A stretch of DNA of 64,000 nucleotides from Fen-1258 sp964441505 (GTDB lineage: Bacteria > Bacteroidota > Ignavibacteria > Ignavibacteriales > Melioribacteraceae): positions 1-64,000 of the forward strand of contig CAYTUV010000017.1 in NCBI GenBank assembly GCA_964441505.1, in the 5' to 3' direction. The notes under the pieces are model-generated. The model was not told the DNA's origin. It ran no database searches and worked only from the letters and a program-made list of their open reading frames with translations. Positions 42,811 to 51,719 of this stretch are shown one piece after another; position 1 is the first letter of the stretch; each line of letters starts with the position of its first letter. Both the position numbers and the translations under genes were made by a program.

Positions 42811-43986
42811 GTGAATCGTTTTGATGTTATTGTGATTGGCGGCGGTGCCTCGGGATTGATGTGCGCTTTAACTGCAGGAAAAAGAGGGCGCACAGTTCTG
42901 CTTATTGAACACGAAGAAGGTGTTGGAAAGAAAATATTAATTTCAGGAGGCGGACGATGCAACTTTACGAATCTCACAATTGAGCCGGATAATTTTCTAT
43001 CAAAAAATCCGCACTTCTGCAAATCCGCGTTAAGCCGATTTACACAACACGATTTTATTGATCTGGTCGAGAAGCACAATATTTCATATCATGAAAAAGA
43101 ATTGGGACAACTCTTCTGTGACAATAAATCGGTTGAGATAGTAAATCTTCTCTTAAAAGAATGTGAGACTGGAGGAGTTACTATTCAAACGAATTGCTAT
43201 ATTCAAAAAATTCTGAAGGAAAATGTTTTTTTTGTTAAGACTAATCTTGGAGATTACAAATCAGAATCTCTTGTTATAGCTACGGGTGGATTATCAATTC
43301 CAAAAATGGGAGCTACAAGTTTTGGATATGCTGTTGCTACTCAATTTGGAATAAACATTATTCCTTGTAAACCCGGATTAGTTCCACTTTTATTGGATGA
43401 TAAGACACTTCAAGCAATTGGAGATTTGGCGGGCGTTGCTGCCGATGCAATTGTTACTTCTAAGGAACAATCCTTCACCGGTTCGATTCTCTTCACTCAT
43501 AAAGGATTAAGTGGACCCGCAATTTTACAGATCTCTAACTACTGGAATGAAGGTGACGAGATATTAATAAATCTTCTTCCTGGACATGATCTTATTGAAT
43601 TAATCAAACGTTGGAAGAAAGAAAATCCAAAAGTTGATCTAAAAAATTTGATAGCGACTCTACTAACCAAACGTCTTGCTTATCGATTTCTGAGTTTACA
43701 TCATGATGATAAACCAGTAAATCAATACAATGAAAAAGAGATTTCAGAGATCGCAAAAACTTTTCATCAATGGCGCATCATTCCTTCCGATACCGAAGGA
43801 TTTCAAAAAGCAGAAGTTACAACCGGGGGAATTGATACCGATGAACTCTCTTCAAAAACATTTGAAAGCAAAAAGGTAAAAGGACTCTATTTTATCGGAG
43901 AAGTTGTTGATGTAACCGGATGGCTCGGCGGCTACAATTTTCAATGGGCATGGTCTTCCGGATTCTGCGCAGGTCAATTTGTTTAA
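42811..43986 (+). CDS. HI0933/BaiN-family FAD-dependent oxidoreductase
   Basis: 391 residues: N-terminal FAD-binding 'VIVIGGGASGLMCALTAGKRG' (about 6-26) and 'GKKILISGGGRCNFTN', a central domain, 'VIATGGLSIPKMGATSFGYAVA', and the C-terminal 'GLYFIGEVVDVTGWLGGYNFQWAWSSG'. The family includes BaiN and YhiN; physiological substrates are unsettled. The start is GTG at 42811 with GGGAG 5 bases upstream. Confidence 0.92.
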   Translation: MNRFDVIVIGGGASGLMCALTAGKRGRTVLLIEHEEGVGKKILISGGGRCNFTNLTIEPDNFLSKNPHFCKSALSRFTQHDFIDLVEKHNISYHEKELGQLFCDNKSVEIVNLLLKECETGGVTIQTNCYIQKILKENVFFVKTNLGDYKSESLVIATGGLSIPKMGATSFGYAVATQFGINIIPCKPGLVPLLLDDKTLQAIGDLAGVAADAIVTSKEQSFTGSILFTHKGLSGPAILQISNYWNEGDEILINLLPGHDLIELIKRWKKENPKVDLKNLIATLLTKRLAYRFLSLHHDDKPVNQYNEKEISEIAKTFHQWRIIPSDTEGFQKAEVTTGGIDTDELSSKTFESKKVKGLYFIGEVVDVTGWLGGYNFQWAWSSGFCAGQFV

Positions 43987-44042
43987 ATGATCTAGACTTA
44001 TTCATTAATTAATTATTTTTAACGTAACTGTATAGAGAAATT

Positions 44043-45482
44043 ATGCCTATTCTGATAAATGAACTTACAAAATATTTTAAGCATACCTCGTTCAAAGGAC
44101 AGCAGAAAAAAATAATAGATAGACTGCTTAATGAGAAAGCTCATTGTATGGTGTTAATGCCGACAGGCGGCGGTAAATCAATCTGTTATCAACTCCCGGC
44201 CCTACTTTTCGATGGCGGTACGATTGTAATTAGTCCGCTCATCGCACTAATGCAAGATCAGGTTGACACACTTAAAAAGAAAAATATTTCGGCTGAGTTT
44301 ATAAATTCATCCGTAACTCCGGAACAGCGAAGAGACAGGTTAAAAAGATTCGTTGAGGGAAAGGTTAAACTGCTATATGTAACGCCTGAAAGATTTCGTA
44401 AACAGGAATTTGCGGATGCAATAAGGACGGCTAATGTTTCTCTATTAGCAGTAGATGAGGCACACTGCATTTCGGAATGGGGACATGATTTCCGTCCTGA
44501 TTATTCACGTATTGCCGAATTCAGAAAAATTCTCGGTAATCCTCTTACTATTGCACTTACCGCAACTGCTACTCCAGAAGTGCAGAAGGATATAATTTCA
44601 AAACTGGGTCTTACAAAACAGGAAATCAAAATTTTTCATGAAGGAATTGAAAGACCTAATCTTAGACTTGAAACTACGGACGTTTATGATGAGGAAGAAA
44701 CTCTTAATGCTATTTTTAAAGTACTGGATAAGTACAAAGGATCGGGAATTATCTACTTTGCACTGATTAAAAAACTGGAATACTATTCGCAGATACTCAG
44801 TGATAAAGGCTACAAGCACAGTATTTACCACGGAAAGCTGGAACCGCAGCAAAGGAAACGAACACAGCGCGATTTTCTTTCCGGCAAACAAAATTTAATT
44901 CTTGCAACTAACGCTTTTGGTATGGGAATAGACAAACCGGATATTCGTTTTGTAATCCACGCTGAACTTCCTTCTTCAATTGAATCATACTACCAGGAGA
45001 TAGGAAGAGCCGGGAGAGACGGCGAGGATTCTCTATGTATGCTTCTTTATAACCAGCAGGATCTTTATACACAGATGGAATTTATCAAGTGGGCCAATCC
45101 CGATGCGAATTACTATTCGAGAATGTTTGATATATTGAAATCGAACCTGGATTCAGTAAACTCTATGGGAATTGATTACCTTAGAGAACAGATGAGTTTT
45201 AAAGACAGAAGTGATTTCCGAGTTGAAACGGTTCTTGCGATGCTGGATCGTTACGGTGTTACCGAGGGATCTGTAGAGAATAAAAATCTGCAAATTGTAG
45301 ATGAACTTCCGCATGAGTTGCACGACGATTCATATCTTAAGGAAAAATTACTGAACGACAACAAAAAACTTCTTTCAGTTGTGAATTACTTTAAATCAAT
45401 CACCTGCCGGAGAGTATTTATTTCGGATTATTTTGGTTTTCCCGGAGAACTTCCATGCGGGAATTGCGATGTCTGCGGTTAA
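44043..45482 (+). CDS. recQ: RecQ-type DNA helicase, short form
   Basis: ATP-dependent 3'-5' helicase of 479 residues: Walker A 'MPTGGGKSICYQ' (39-50), Walker B 'LLAVDEAHCISEWGHDFRPDY' core, 'ALTATATPEV', 'IYFALIKKLEYY', 'FGMGIDKPDIRFVIH' and arginine finger region 'YYQEIGRAGRDG'. The zinc cluster ends the protein ('CRR...CGNCDVCG'), so the winged-helix and HRDC domains of classical RecQ (about 600 residues) are absent. The stop is clean and no remnant of these domains follows, so it seems a natural short form. Confidence 0.9.
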   Translation: MPILINELTKYFKHTSFKGQQKKIIDRLLNEKAHCMVLMPTGGGKSICYQLPALLFDGGTIVISPLIALMQDQVDTLKKKNISAEFINSSVTPEQRRDRLKRFVEGKVKLLYVTPERFRKQEFADAIRTANVSLLAVDEAHCISEWGHDFRPDYSRIAEFRKILGNPLTIALTATATPEVQKDIISKLGLTKQEIKIFHEGIERPNLRLETTDVYDEEETLNAIFKVLDKYKGSGIIYFALIKKLEYYSQILSDKGYKHSIYHGKLEPQQRKRTQRDFLSGKQNLILATNAFGMGIDKPDIRFVIHAELPSSIESYYQEIGRAGRDGEDSLCMLLYNQQDLYTQMEFIKWANPDANYYSRMFDILKSNLDSVNSMGIDYLREQMSFKDRSDFRVETVLAMLDRYGVTEGSVENKNLQIVDELPHELHDDSYLKEKLLNDNKKLLSVVNYFKSITCRRVFISDYFGFPGELPCGNCDVCG

Positions 45483-45569
45483 TCATTAAGAGTTGCTCTT
45501 TCAAGGGCTTCAACAGATTTTTCCACCTGCTATAAACAAATATGAAGTTTTCCGTTATCTAACTTGAGA

Positions 45570-45701
45570 CATCTGAAAAATTCTGAAATGTCATTTCGAT
45601 GGAGCGGAGCGACTGAGAAATCTTTCTAAATTCAAAGACTTCTCCCGGAGTTCATCCCGCAACTTGCGGGAGTCGAAGTGACAAAATATATTTTTCAGAT
45701 G
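45570..45701. mobile_element. 132-base MITE-like element with nested inverted repeats
   Basis: Ends are perfect inverted repeats, CATCTGAAAAAT (45570-45581) and ATTTTTCAGATG (45690-45701). Inside lie TGTCATTTCGA (45589-45599) and TCGAAGTGACA (45673-45683), one mismatch, then TCCCGCAA-C-TTGCGGGA (45655-45671). It encodes nothing and sits between recQ and the convergent Ig-like lipoprotein. Size and structure fit a miniature inverted-repeat element; no flanking target duplication could be confirmed. Confidence 0.75.
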
Positions 45702-45755
45702 GTTCTAACTTCAAAAGAATATGGCAGATATGAAACAAATTGTACTGTCATCCTA

Positions 45756-47144
45756 TTAATTCGGCCTGGTAACAAATGAGAATGAATAAGCTGATTTCAT
45801 ATTCGTTCCATACATATCTTTAATTGCCGGTGATACAGTAACAATATATTTAGTATTCGGAACAAGCGAACTGCTTGGCGTAAATTTTATTTGATTTAAC
45901 TGCTCATAGGGATAATAATTACCATAAGAAACCGCTCCATTTATCGATGGCGTAATAGTGATAGCCTCCTTTGCCGATGATAATGTAACGTAATTATTAA
46001 AAGAGATAACGATTGGCTCCGATGGATGGACAAATAGCTGTCCATTTGACGGTGAGGTATTTTCAACGCTCAGTGAAGCTGTTCTAAATGAAAATGAAAA
46101 AGTTTGTCCCATCGCCGCACCATCTTTGTCCTTAGCGGCTTTATCAATTATGACAGCTATTGTTGTGTCTGAAAGAAATGGTCCGCCTGTATAAATGCGT
46201 AACTGATTTTCACTAGGCCAGAGAAATATAGCATTCATTTTAGGAGTAACGACTGTTGACAACTCTACAGATGATTTATCCATACGTCTGGGGAATGTTA
46301 CTGTAATTCCTTTGTAGTTGTAATTCAAAGGTGAAATATTGATATCGCCATGTACCGGGTCAGTTATAATTCCATTCTGTGTTGAATATGATTGAACGGT
46401 CTTGAACTTAAAACGAAGAGGAAACCGCAAATACTTTCCGGTAGTATCCTTTGCAGTTGCTCCTAAGGTAACAGTATAAGTGGTATCGGAATAAGAATCC
46501 TTTCTGGCAAAAGAATATGTTACAGAAGAAACTTTACTGAAAGTTGTAATTGTTGCCCCTCTATCAAAACCACCAAGAGATGGATCTGAAAACATTTGAC
46601 CGACCGGAGCTTGTGTGTAGTTACCCCAATAAAATACTCCTTCTGCTTTTGGATTAATGGATAATGATTTCTCAACACTTTCCCTATCCATCGGTCGGGA
46701 GAATTTTAACGAAATTGTTATTCGGCCGTATCGCCAATCGTACACAATCTCGCTATTATCTTCAGGGTAATAGGAATCTATATGATCGGGTATGGTAGAT
46801 AACTTTATCTCTCCAATATATTTTATACTTCCGCCGGTTAGTAGAACATTGGTCATATAGTGGATGCGATAATTGTCGGCACGAATAGTTACATCATAAT
46901 TACCGGCACGAAGATCTTTGAAAGTAAAAGATCCGTCGGCCGGATTGATTTCGACCGAGTCTATTGGTATAGTCTGACTAACGATAACCTTAGCTTTACT
47001 ATTTTTCTGAGTAACTTTTCCTATTAAATCTGCATGAAGAAGATCATTAGTAAACTCTTTGGGAATTTGCTGTTCAACGATGGTTTCTTTGCACCCTTGA
47101 TTTACGAGAAGAAGAATAAACACGAATGGAATTATCTTTTTCAT
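45756..47144 (-). CDS. Lipoprotein with SbsA-type Ig-like domains
   Basis: 462 residues: lipoprotein signal ('FVFILLLVNQGC', Cys18), a carboxypeptidase-regulatory-like beta domain (about 36-105, 'GSFTFKDLRAGNYDVTIRADNY'), then three Ig-like units of the bacterial SbsA type, each with a 'SRPMD/PRRMD' or 'SFNNYV' strand and a terminal 'F.F.T' strand. Such proteins are surface or outer-membrane structural lipoproteins. The start at 47144 has AGGAGG 5 bases upstream; the longer reading to 47234 has no signal peptide. A hairpin abuts the Shine-Dalgarno. Confidence 0.82.
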   Translation of the reverse strand: MKKIIPFVFILLLVNQGCKETIVEQQIPKEFTNDLLHADLIGKVTQKNSKAKVIVSQTIPIDSVEINPADGSFTFKDLRAGNYDVTIRADNYRIHYMTNVLLTGGSIKYIGEIKLSTIPDHIDSYYPEDNSEIVYDWRYGRITISLKFSRPMDRESVEKSLSINPKAEGVFYWGNYTQAPVGQMFSDPSLGGFDRGATITTFSKVSSVTYSFARKDSYSDTTYTVTLGATAKDTTGKYLRFPLRFKFKTVQSYSTQNGIITDPVHGDINISPLNYNYKGITVTFPRRMDKSSVELSTVVTPKMNAIFLWPSENQLRIYTGGPFLSDTTIAVIIDKAAKDKDGAAMGQTFSFSFRTASLSVENTSPSNGQLFVHPSEPIVISFNNYVTLSSAKEAITITPSINGAVSYGNYYPYEQLNQIKFTPSSSLVPNTKYIVTVSPAIKDMYGTNMKSAYSFSFVTRPN

Positions 47145-47155
47145 AATTACCTCCT

Positions 47156-47195
47156 TTTGGGGAAGGACACGGTAAAAAAATATATTTTCCCCAAA
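47156..47195 (-). promoter_or_regulatory. Leader hairpin next to the Shine-Dalgarno of the Ig-like lipoprotein gene
   Basis: On the minus strand TTTGGGGAA (complement of 47187-47195) pairs with TTCCCCAAA (complement of 47156-47164) around a 22-base loop. The stem ends directly beside AGGAGG (complement of 47150-47155). When folded it could block or stack on the ribosome site. Regulation is an inference from position. Confidence 0.45.
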
Positions 47196-47223
47196 CAAAA
47201 GACAATGGTAAAAGCTCATCCCT

Positions 47224-47260
47224 ACCCTTCCCACATAGTGGCCATGCCAAAGGGAAGGGT
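47224..47260. repeat. GC-rich hairpin upstream of the lipoprotein leader
   Basis: ACCCTTCCC (47224-47232) pairs with GGGAAGGGT (47252-47260), with an inner TGGC-CAT-GCCA stem. On the plus strand it is followed by TTTT, so it could end plus-strand transcripts. On the minus strand it would be part of the lipoprotein gene's 5' leader or terminate readthrough from the J-domain gene. The 100 bases beyond (47261-47412) hold nothing recognisable. Confidence 0.45.
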
Positions 47261-47412
47261 TTTTATAACTCGGTCGCGGTATTTAATCCTCGGTCTTCGT
47301 TATAAAATTGTATACAGAAACCAATGATGGAATTTTATTCGTGATTATAAACGAGAATCCCTTTCGAAAGAAAAACTTTTATTTTAATTTGTTCCTGCTA
47401 TAAAGCTGAATG

Positions 47413-48432
47413 CTAAATGCTGTATTTCTTCTTCATATAGTCGTAAGCTGCATTAAGCTGTTTCGTTTTTATCTCGGCAAGAATTTTCAATTCTTCACCA
47501 AGATCAAAAACTTTATCCGGATGATACTGAGCAATTAACTCCAGATACTTTTTGCGTACATGTGATTTGGAAATCTTTCCGCTTAACCCTAGAACATGTC
47601 CATAATATTTTGCTTTCTCATAGTCGGTTGCACGTGTGGCATCAAAATTATCCTGTTTAGAATATGATCTGCTTTTGTATCTCTCATACCATTCATACTT
47701 TTCATATCGTTCGTAACTGTGAGATCTGAAATTTTCCTGCTGATTTTTCTCTTCCTTTTTATCTCTGGTTTTCTTCCGGTGAGTTTTTTGCCGGTAGTGT
47801 GTTCCAACAATTTTTTGAATCGATGAATAGAGCTCCGAGGAATTATCTCCCATATTGAAAAGGTAATCCAGAATACAAACGTTTACTTCTTTCCAGTCAG
47901 TAACTCTCAACTTTTCAGCATTTTCAGTTAGCAATTTTTTCATTTTAGAATTTGTCAGATAGGGGCGGATTCTCTTCAATTGCTGATCATCTGTCACCGG
48001 AGAGGCCACTTTAAATAGTTGATTAATCCAATCATCTTTATCCCCCTCATTTACCAGTGTTTGAAGAATTAAGAACTCGTTATAAACAACATCAACTGAA
48101 ATAGTTTTGTTCAGAAACGGAGAGTAACAGATGCATTGAACATGGCCGAACGTGGTAAAAGTAAGTTCATTCAGAGTCTGATCAACATCCAGATCGAACC
48201 ATTTCTTAAAAATTGTTTCGGCTACTTGAATAGTAAAGTTGCTTCTAAGCTTATGGCTTGATTGAAAGCTATTCCCCAGATAAGTATTAGAAAAATCATT
48301 TATACCGTTTTGTACAACTCCAATCGCGTTCCACATCCTGGAATATATTTCATCATAAAGATAGAAGGCATCTTCATACCTGTTCTGTTCAAACAGACCG
48401 TCTGCAATTCCTCTGATTTTTCGTACGTTCAT
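47413..48432 (-). CDS. J-domain protein (C-terminal DnaJ domain)
   Basis: 339 residues: an N-terminal helical region of about 200 residues without a recognised family, a basic linker with repeated Tyr-Glu-Arg-Tyr ('ERYEKYEWYERYKSRSYSK', about 238-256), and a C-terminal J-domain (about 272-339) with the HPD motif in 'LIAQYHPDKVFDLGEE'. It would stimulate a DnaK-type chaperone on a specific client. It resembles TerB/DjlA-type layouts but no TerB domain was certain. Confidence 0.8.
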   Translation of the reverse strand: MNVRKIRGIADGLFEQNRYEDAFYLYDEIYSRMWNAIGVVQNGINDFSNTYLGNSFQSSHKLRSNFTIQVAETIFKKWFDLDVDQTLNELTFTTFGHVQCICYSPFLNKTISVDVVYNEFLILQTLVNEGDKDDWINQLFKVASPVTDDQQLKRIRPYLTNSKMKKLLTENAEKLRVTDWKEVNVCILDYLFNMGDNSSELYSSIQKIVGTHYRQKTHRKKTRDKKEEKNQQENFRSHSYERYEKYEWYERYKSRSYSKQDNFDATRATDYEKAKYYGHVLGLSGKISKSHVRKKYLELIAQYHPDKVFDLGEELKILAEIKTKQLNAAYDYMKKKYSI

Positions 48433-48596
48433 CTGGCTCCAAGCTTAGATTGAGTGAATTCCTCTCATTATTATCGGGAATTTTTCCTACTAATAAAGTT
48501 TATAAAATTATTCATATGCATATCATTAGGTTAAATTTAGAATTTTATTTGATAATAAGCGGGATTCTTGTACAGAATTTGAACAACGGTTTTTCT

Positions 48597-48604
48597 TATA
48601 TTTG
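48597..48604 (+). promoter_or_regulatory. -7 box upstream of the OB-fold lipoprotein gene
   Basis: TATATTTG is a full match to TAnnTTTG; a start near 48611 leaves about 30 bases before ATG 48641. The nearest TTG (48579-48581) is only 15 bases away and another (48568-48570) 26 bases away, so the -33 half is not ideal. Confidence 0.45.
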
Positions 48605-48640
48605 CGGCACCAAATTATCAATCATTTAGAAGGAAATAGA

Positions 48641-49342
48641 ATGCGACTCAAGTTTTTAGTTTCATCGCTTGTATTCATCGTAGTATTAATGGCATGCTCA
48701 AAAAAAGAGGAGCCGATCAAACCTGAGGCTCAGGCGAAAACCAATGTGCATCAGGTTGTAGCTGTGGAAGCTATTCAGGTGAACAGCTATACATACATAA
48801 AAGTAAAAGAGGGCGATAAAGAATATTGGATGGCTATAACCACCATGGATGTTAAGAAAGGAGAAACTTTATATTACGAAACAGCAATGGAGATGAAAAA
48901 TTTCGAGAGTAAAGAGTTAAAACGTACCTTCGATTCAATTTTTTTCGTGGATAATCTCAGTAAGATTCCTCCTGCAACAGCACAGGGAATAAAAGCATCA
49001 CCTCAAAAGCCGACAATTGAAAAAGAAGAAGTTTCAGTTACGCCTGCTGTAGGTGGAATTACAATTTCCCAACTTTTTTCTAATACCGGTTCTTACGCAA
49101 ACAAAAGTGTTAAGATCAACGGTAAAGTAGTAAAGGTGAATAACGGCATCATGGGTAAAAATTGGGCACATATTCAAGATGGCACAAACGGCAATGGTGA
49201 ATATGATTTGACTGTCACAACAATGGACAAAGTAAGTGTTGGCGAGGTTGTTACATTTGAAGGAAAAATTTCTTTGAACAAAGACTTTGGATACGGTTAT
49301 TCTTACAAAGTTTTATTAGAAGATGCTAAAGCAAAAAAATAA
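48641..49342 (+). CDS. Lipoprotein with C-terminal OB-fold-like domain
   Basis: 233 residues: lipobox 'FIVVLMACSKK' (Cys19), a first beta domain (about 38-108, 'NSYTYIKVKEGDKEYWMAITTMDVKKGETLYY') and a second OB-fold-like domain (about 142-230, 'KSVKINGKVVKVNNGIMGKNWAHIQDG'). It probably sits on a membrane facing the periplasm. Ligands are unknown. AGAAGGA stands 8 bases before ATG 48641. A strong terminator follows, so it is a single-gene unit. Confidence 0.8.
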   Translation: MRLKFLVSSLVFIVVLMACSKKEEPIKPEAQAKTNVHQVVAVEAIQVNSYTYIKVKEGDKEYWMAITTMDVKKGETLYYETAMEMKNFESKELKRTFDSIFFVDNLSKIPPATAQGIKASPQKPTIEKEEVSVTPAVGGITISQLFSNTGSYANKSVKINGKVVKVNNGIMGKNWAHIQDGTNGNGEYDLTVTTMDKVSVGEVVTFEGKISLNKDFGYGYSYKVLLEDAKAKK

Positions 49343-49362
49343 ATTAGACAATTGGTTTAGAC

Positions 49363-49391
49363 AAAAGCTCTTCCTTGAAGAGCTTTTTTGT
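49363..49391 (+). terminator. Rho-independent terminator after the OB-fold lipoprotein gene
   Basis: AAAAGCTCTTC (49363-49373) and GAAGAGCTTTT (49377-49387) form an 11-bp stem with a CTT loop, followed by TT. It stands 20 bases after the stop. Confidence 0.85.
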
Positions 49392-49457
49392 TTTCCCTTA
49401 AATCTACCTCTCTGAAAACTTCATCATTTAAATTCTCTTAGTTCATTAAAAAATGGT

Positions 49458-49488
49458 TTGACAATATTTAACTTGTTAATTAGTGTTG
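49458..49488 (+). promoter_or_regulatory. Promoter of the lipoprotein-amidohydrolase operon
   Basis: TTGACA (49458-49463) and TAGTGTTG (49481-49488) give TTG-N20-TAGTGTTG, seven of eight matches to TAnnTTTG. The ATG at 49544 lies about 50 bases downstream. Confidence 0.6.
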
Positions 49489-49543
49489 TTATGTTCAATT
49501 AAATATTATCATGATAGAAAGACACACTAAACTAGGAGCATTA

Positions 49544-49930
49544 ATGTATCGTTTAAAAAGTTTTATCTTCCTACTTACTTATATATTATTGATAACGTGC
49601 TGTGCAGAACCTAATTCCCTTCCAATCCAATCGCGTGAAGGCACTCTTCAAGGGCAAGTTTATAATCTCAGCCATCCCGGACCAATTCCAATTGGTTGGG
49701 TACCTCCGCCATATGAAGCTGTCTGCACCGTGATTGCAGAGGACATTCAACAAAATATCAGACTGGAAGTGAACACAGACAGTTATGGAATATTTCAAAT
49801 AAAAGTTTCGCCAGGGACCTATTATTTGCGGGTTAAGGAATCGCGTCTTTCTTCAGTAACCGGTCCTTACCATGCGCAGAATGGAGAAACCTTAGAGGTA
49901 AAAGCGTATTTTGATAACGGAATGAGGTAA
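49544..49930 (+). CDS. Small lipoprotein with carboxypeptidase-regulatory-like domain
   Basis: 128 residues: signal with double Cys 'ILLITCCAEPNS' (Cys19/20) and a beta-sandwich ('GTLQGQVYN...YGIFQIKVSPGTYYLRVKE') of the carboxypeptidase regulatory type. It has a Pro-rich loop after the first strand. ATG 49544 with AGGAG 6 bases upstream was chosen over ATG 49511. The next gene starts 2 bases after its stop. Confidence 0.75.
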   Translation: MYRLKSFIFLLTYILLITCCAEPNSLPIQSREGTLQGQVYNLSHPGPIPIGWVPPPYEAVCTVIAEDIQQNIRLEVNTDSYGIFQIKVSPGTYYLRVKESRLSSVTGPYHAQNGETLEVKAYFDNGMR

Positions 49931-49932
49931 CA

Positions 49933-50217
49933 ATGAATTACAGAAAAATGCTGAATCTTTTTTTACGCTTCTTTCTGTTTTTGATTTTTTTCTTACTTTC
50001 TATCTCCTGCCAAAAGGAATCTTCCGAATTATTGATCGGACCTGCCATTGAAGGTAACTTAATTCACCTTGATAAGCTTGAATCCGGAAAAATTTACAAG
50101 CTTAACGATTATCCTCTTTTTGTAATGAGTTATAATGGAGATTATGGATTCAGCAATTTTCTGAAAACGGGAGATAGAAAATATAATATAGTACACTCAA
50201 TGAAGATACCGCAATAA
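49933..50217 (+). CDS. Very small lipoprotein, unknown
   Basis: 94 residues: a very hydrophobic signal ('FFLFLIFFLLSISCQKE', Cys26) and about 65 further residues with no known fold ('YKLNDYPLFVMSYNGDYGF'). It is tightly placed between the preceding lipoprotein and the amidohydrolase (48 bases), so it may be a partner of one of them. No family was recognised. Confidence 0.65.
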   Translation: MNYRKMLNLFLRFFLFLIFFLLSISCQKESSELLIGPAIEGNLIHLDKLESGKIYKLNDYPLFVMSYNGDYGFSNFLKTGDRKYNIVHSMKIPQ

Positions 50218-50265
50218 TTCAAGTGATAAATCATGAGATCTATTTTATTCCTTAAAGGATATAAT

Positions 50266-51468
50266 ATGCTCAAACACTTGCTTTTACCTATTGGTGTTTT
50301 AATACTCATATCGACTCTTTATTGCAATCAGTCTTCTATGACAAATGGTGAGTCTACCACTGACCAGTCTATACCTAGAATCACGAGCAGCTATTTTGCA
50401 CTTGTGAACGGAACCATTATCAACGGCACAGGCGCTGATCCAATTATTAATGGAGTGGTAATAATCAAAGATCAAAAAATTGTTGATGTTGGAGTAATAT
50501 CTCAAATTACCATTCCATCCGATGCAGTAATTGTGGATGTTGGCGGTGCATCAATTCTTCCGGGTTTTATAAATGCTCATGTACATTTTGCATACGATTT
50601 AGTAAAGTTAAAAACATGGGCACAGAAAGGAGTAACAACCGTACGTGATGAAGCTATCGTATCTTCACGTCCGCTTTCTGAGTTCATCACCATTAGAAAT
50701 AGTGCACGTTCCAATCCTCGGTTAGCCCGGCTAATCAGCGCGGGATTTATGATTACCGCTCCCAATGGTTATGGACGTTTATATGTTACCTCGCCGGAAG
50801 ATGCACGCCAAAAAGTTCTTGACGAGATTAGTCAAGGTGTTGACTTGATAAAATTTTCTCAAGAAGACGGATATGCAGGACAAAGCGGAATACCCAAACT
50901 TTTTATTGATGAGATGAACTCAATTATTAGGACAGCTCATGAACTCGGGAAATTAGTATCTGCTCACATTACTCAATCAAGATATTGGGAAATGGTAGTT
51001 AATGCCGGGGTAGATGATGTTGCACACATCGCATACGATCCGGTACCGCAATCTGTTATTGATCGAATGGTAATGAACAACATTTACTTAGTACCAACTT
51101 TCACCGTATTCAGAAACTATAATGCTCCGGTTAATATTTGTGTAGAAAATTTACGCCGTTTTGTTCAAGCCGGAGGTAAAGTAGCTCTTGGTAACGATTA
51201 TGGCGGCGGACCGGGCGATTTTGAAGACGGGATTCCGATGTATGAGATTGAACGAATGGCAGAGGCCGGAATGACTCCAATGCAAATCATCGTTGCTAGT
51301 ACACGCAATGCCGCGCATGTATCACACATTGATAATGAAGTTGGCACATTAGAAGTCGGGAAGATTGCCGACTTGCTGATTGTCGGCGGTAATCCATTAC
51401 AAAATTTGAACGCTCTAACACACATTAAACTTGTAATCCATAATGGTGTAGATATTCGCACTGAGTAA
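50266..51468 (+). CDS. Exported amidohydrolase, lipoprotein
   Basis: 400 residues: lipobox 'LILISTLYCNQSS' (Cys20), then an imidazolonepropionase-type amidohydrolase: composite N-terminal beta domain, metal ligands in 'NAHVHFAYD', Lys in 'GVDLIKFSQE', His in 'LVSAHITQ' and 'DVAHIAYD', Asp in 'VALGNDYGGG'. All metal ligands are present, so it should hydrolyse an amide, ester or cyclic substrate outside the cytoplasm. Substrate is unknown; many relatives are dipeptidases. ATG 50266 with AAAGGA is preferred over ATG 50233. Confidence 0.87.
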   Translation: MLKHLLLPIGVLILISTLYCNQSSMTNGESTTDQSIPRITSSYFALVNGTIINGTGADPIINGVVIIKDQKIVDVGVISQITIPSDAVIVDVGGASILPGFINAHVHFAYDLVKLKTWAQKGVTTVRDEAIVSSRPLSEFITIRNSARSNPRLARLISAGFMITAPNGYGRLYVTSPEDARQKVLDEISQGVDLIKFSQEDGYAGQSGIPKLFIDEMNSIIRTAHELGKLVSAHITQSRYWEMVVNAGVDDVAHIAYDPVPQSVIDRMVMNNIYLVPTFTVFRNYNAPVNICVENLRRFVQAGGKVALGNDYGGGPGDFEDGIPMYEIERMAEAGMTPMQIIVASTRNAAHVSHIDNEVGTLEVGKIADLLIVGGNPLQNLNALTHIKLVIHNGVDIRTE

Positions 51469-51589
51469 AGATGAATTGCGGAGTTATTTCAATATTGAAT
51501 CTATTTGTATACCTGCTAAAGAAAAATCGAAGAGAATAAGATTTAGAAGTTACATCTCAATAAATAATTTTTACAGATCATCCTTCGCA

Positions 51590-51654
51590 GAGACGACCCA
51601 GCGGCTTGCCCGTTCGGTTTATCTGCCGTAGGCATGGTAGGTGGAGTGGTCTTT
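51590..51654. repeat. Degenerate REP-like element
   Basis: GAGACGACC at 51590-51598 faces GGTCTT at about 51648-51653, and the interior 'GCCGTAGGCATGGTAGG' resembles the core of the element at 12018. It is clearly decayed relative to the others. It precedes the shared motif at 51668. The stretch 51469-51589 after the amidohydrolase gene holds nothing recognisable. Confidence 0.5.
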
Positions 51655-51667
51655 ATATTTAAATCTA

Positions 51668-51695
51668 TTTACATAGTTTTAAATTTGTGGTAAAT
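51668..51695 (+). promoter_or_regulatory. Shared promoter-like motif, copy A
   Basis: A 28-base motif (TTTACATAGTTTT, then AAATTTGTGGTAA) repeated at 51970 and 54975. In this copy it contains TAAATTTG, a full -7 box, 33 bases before the ATG of the small gene at 51720. Confidence 0.55.
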
Positions 51696-51719
51696 TTAAG
51701 AAGTATCATAGAGGGTCAA

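Noticed and set aside
44043..45482. recQ regarded as truncated pseudogene
   Set aside because: All helicase motifs and the zinc cluster are intact and no decayed winged-helix or HRDC sequence follows, so a natural short RecQ is more likely.
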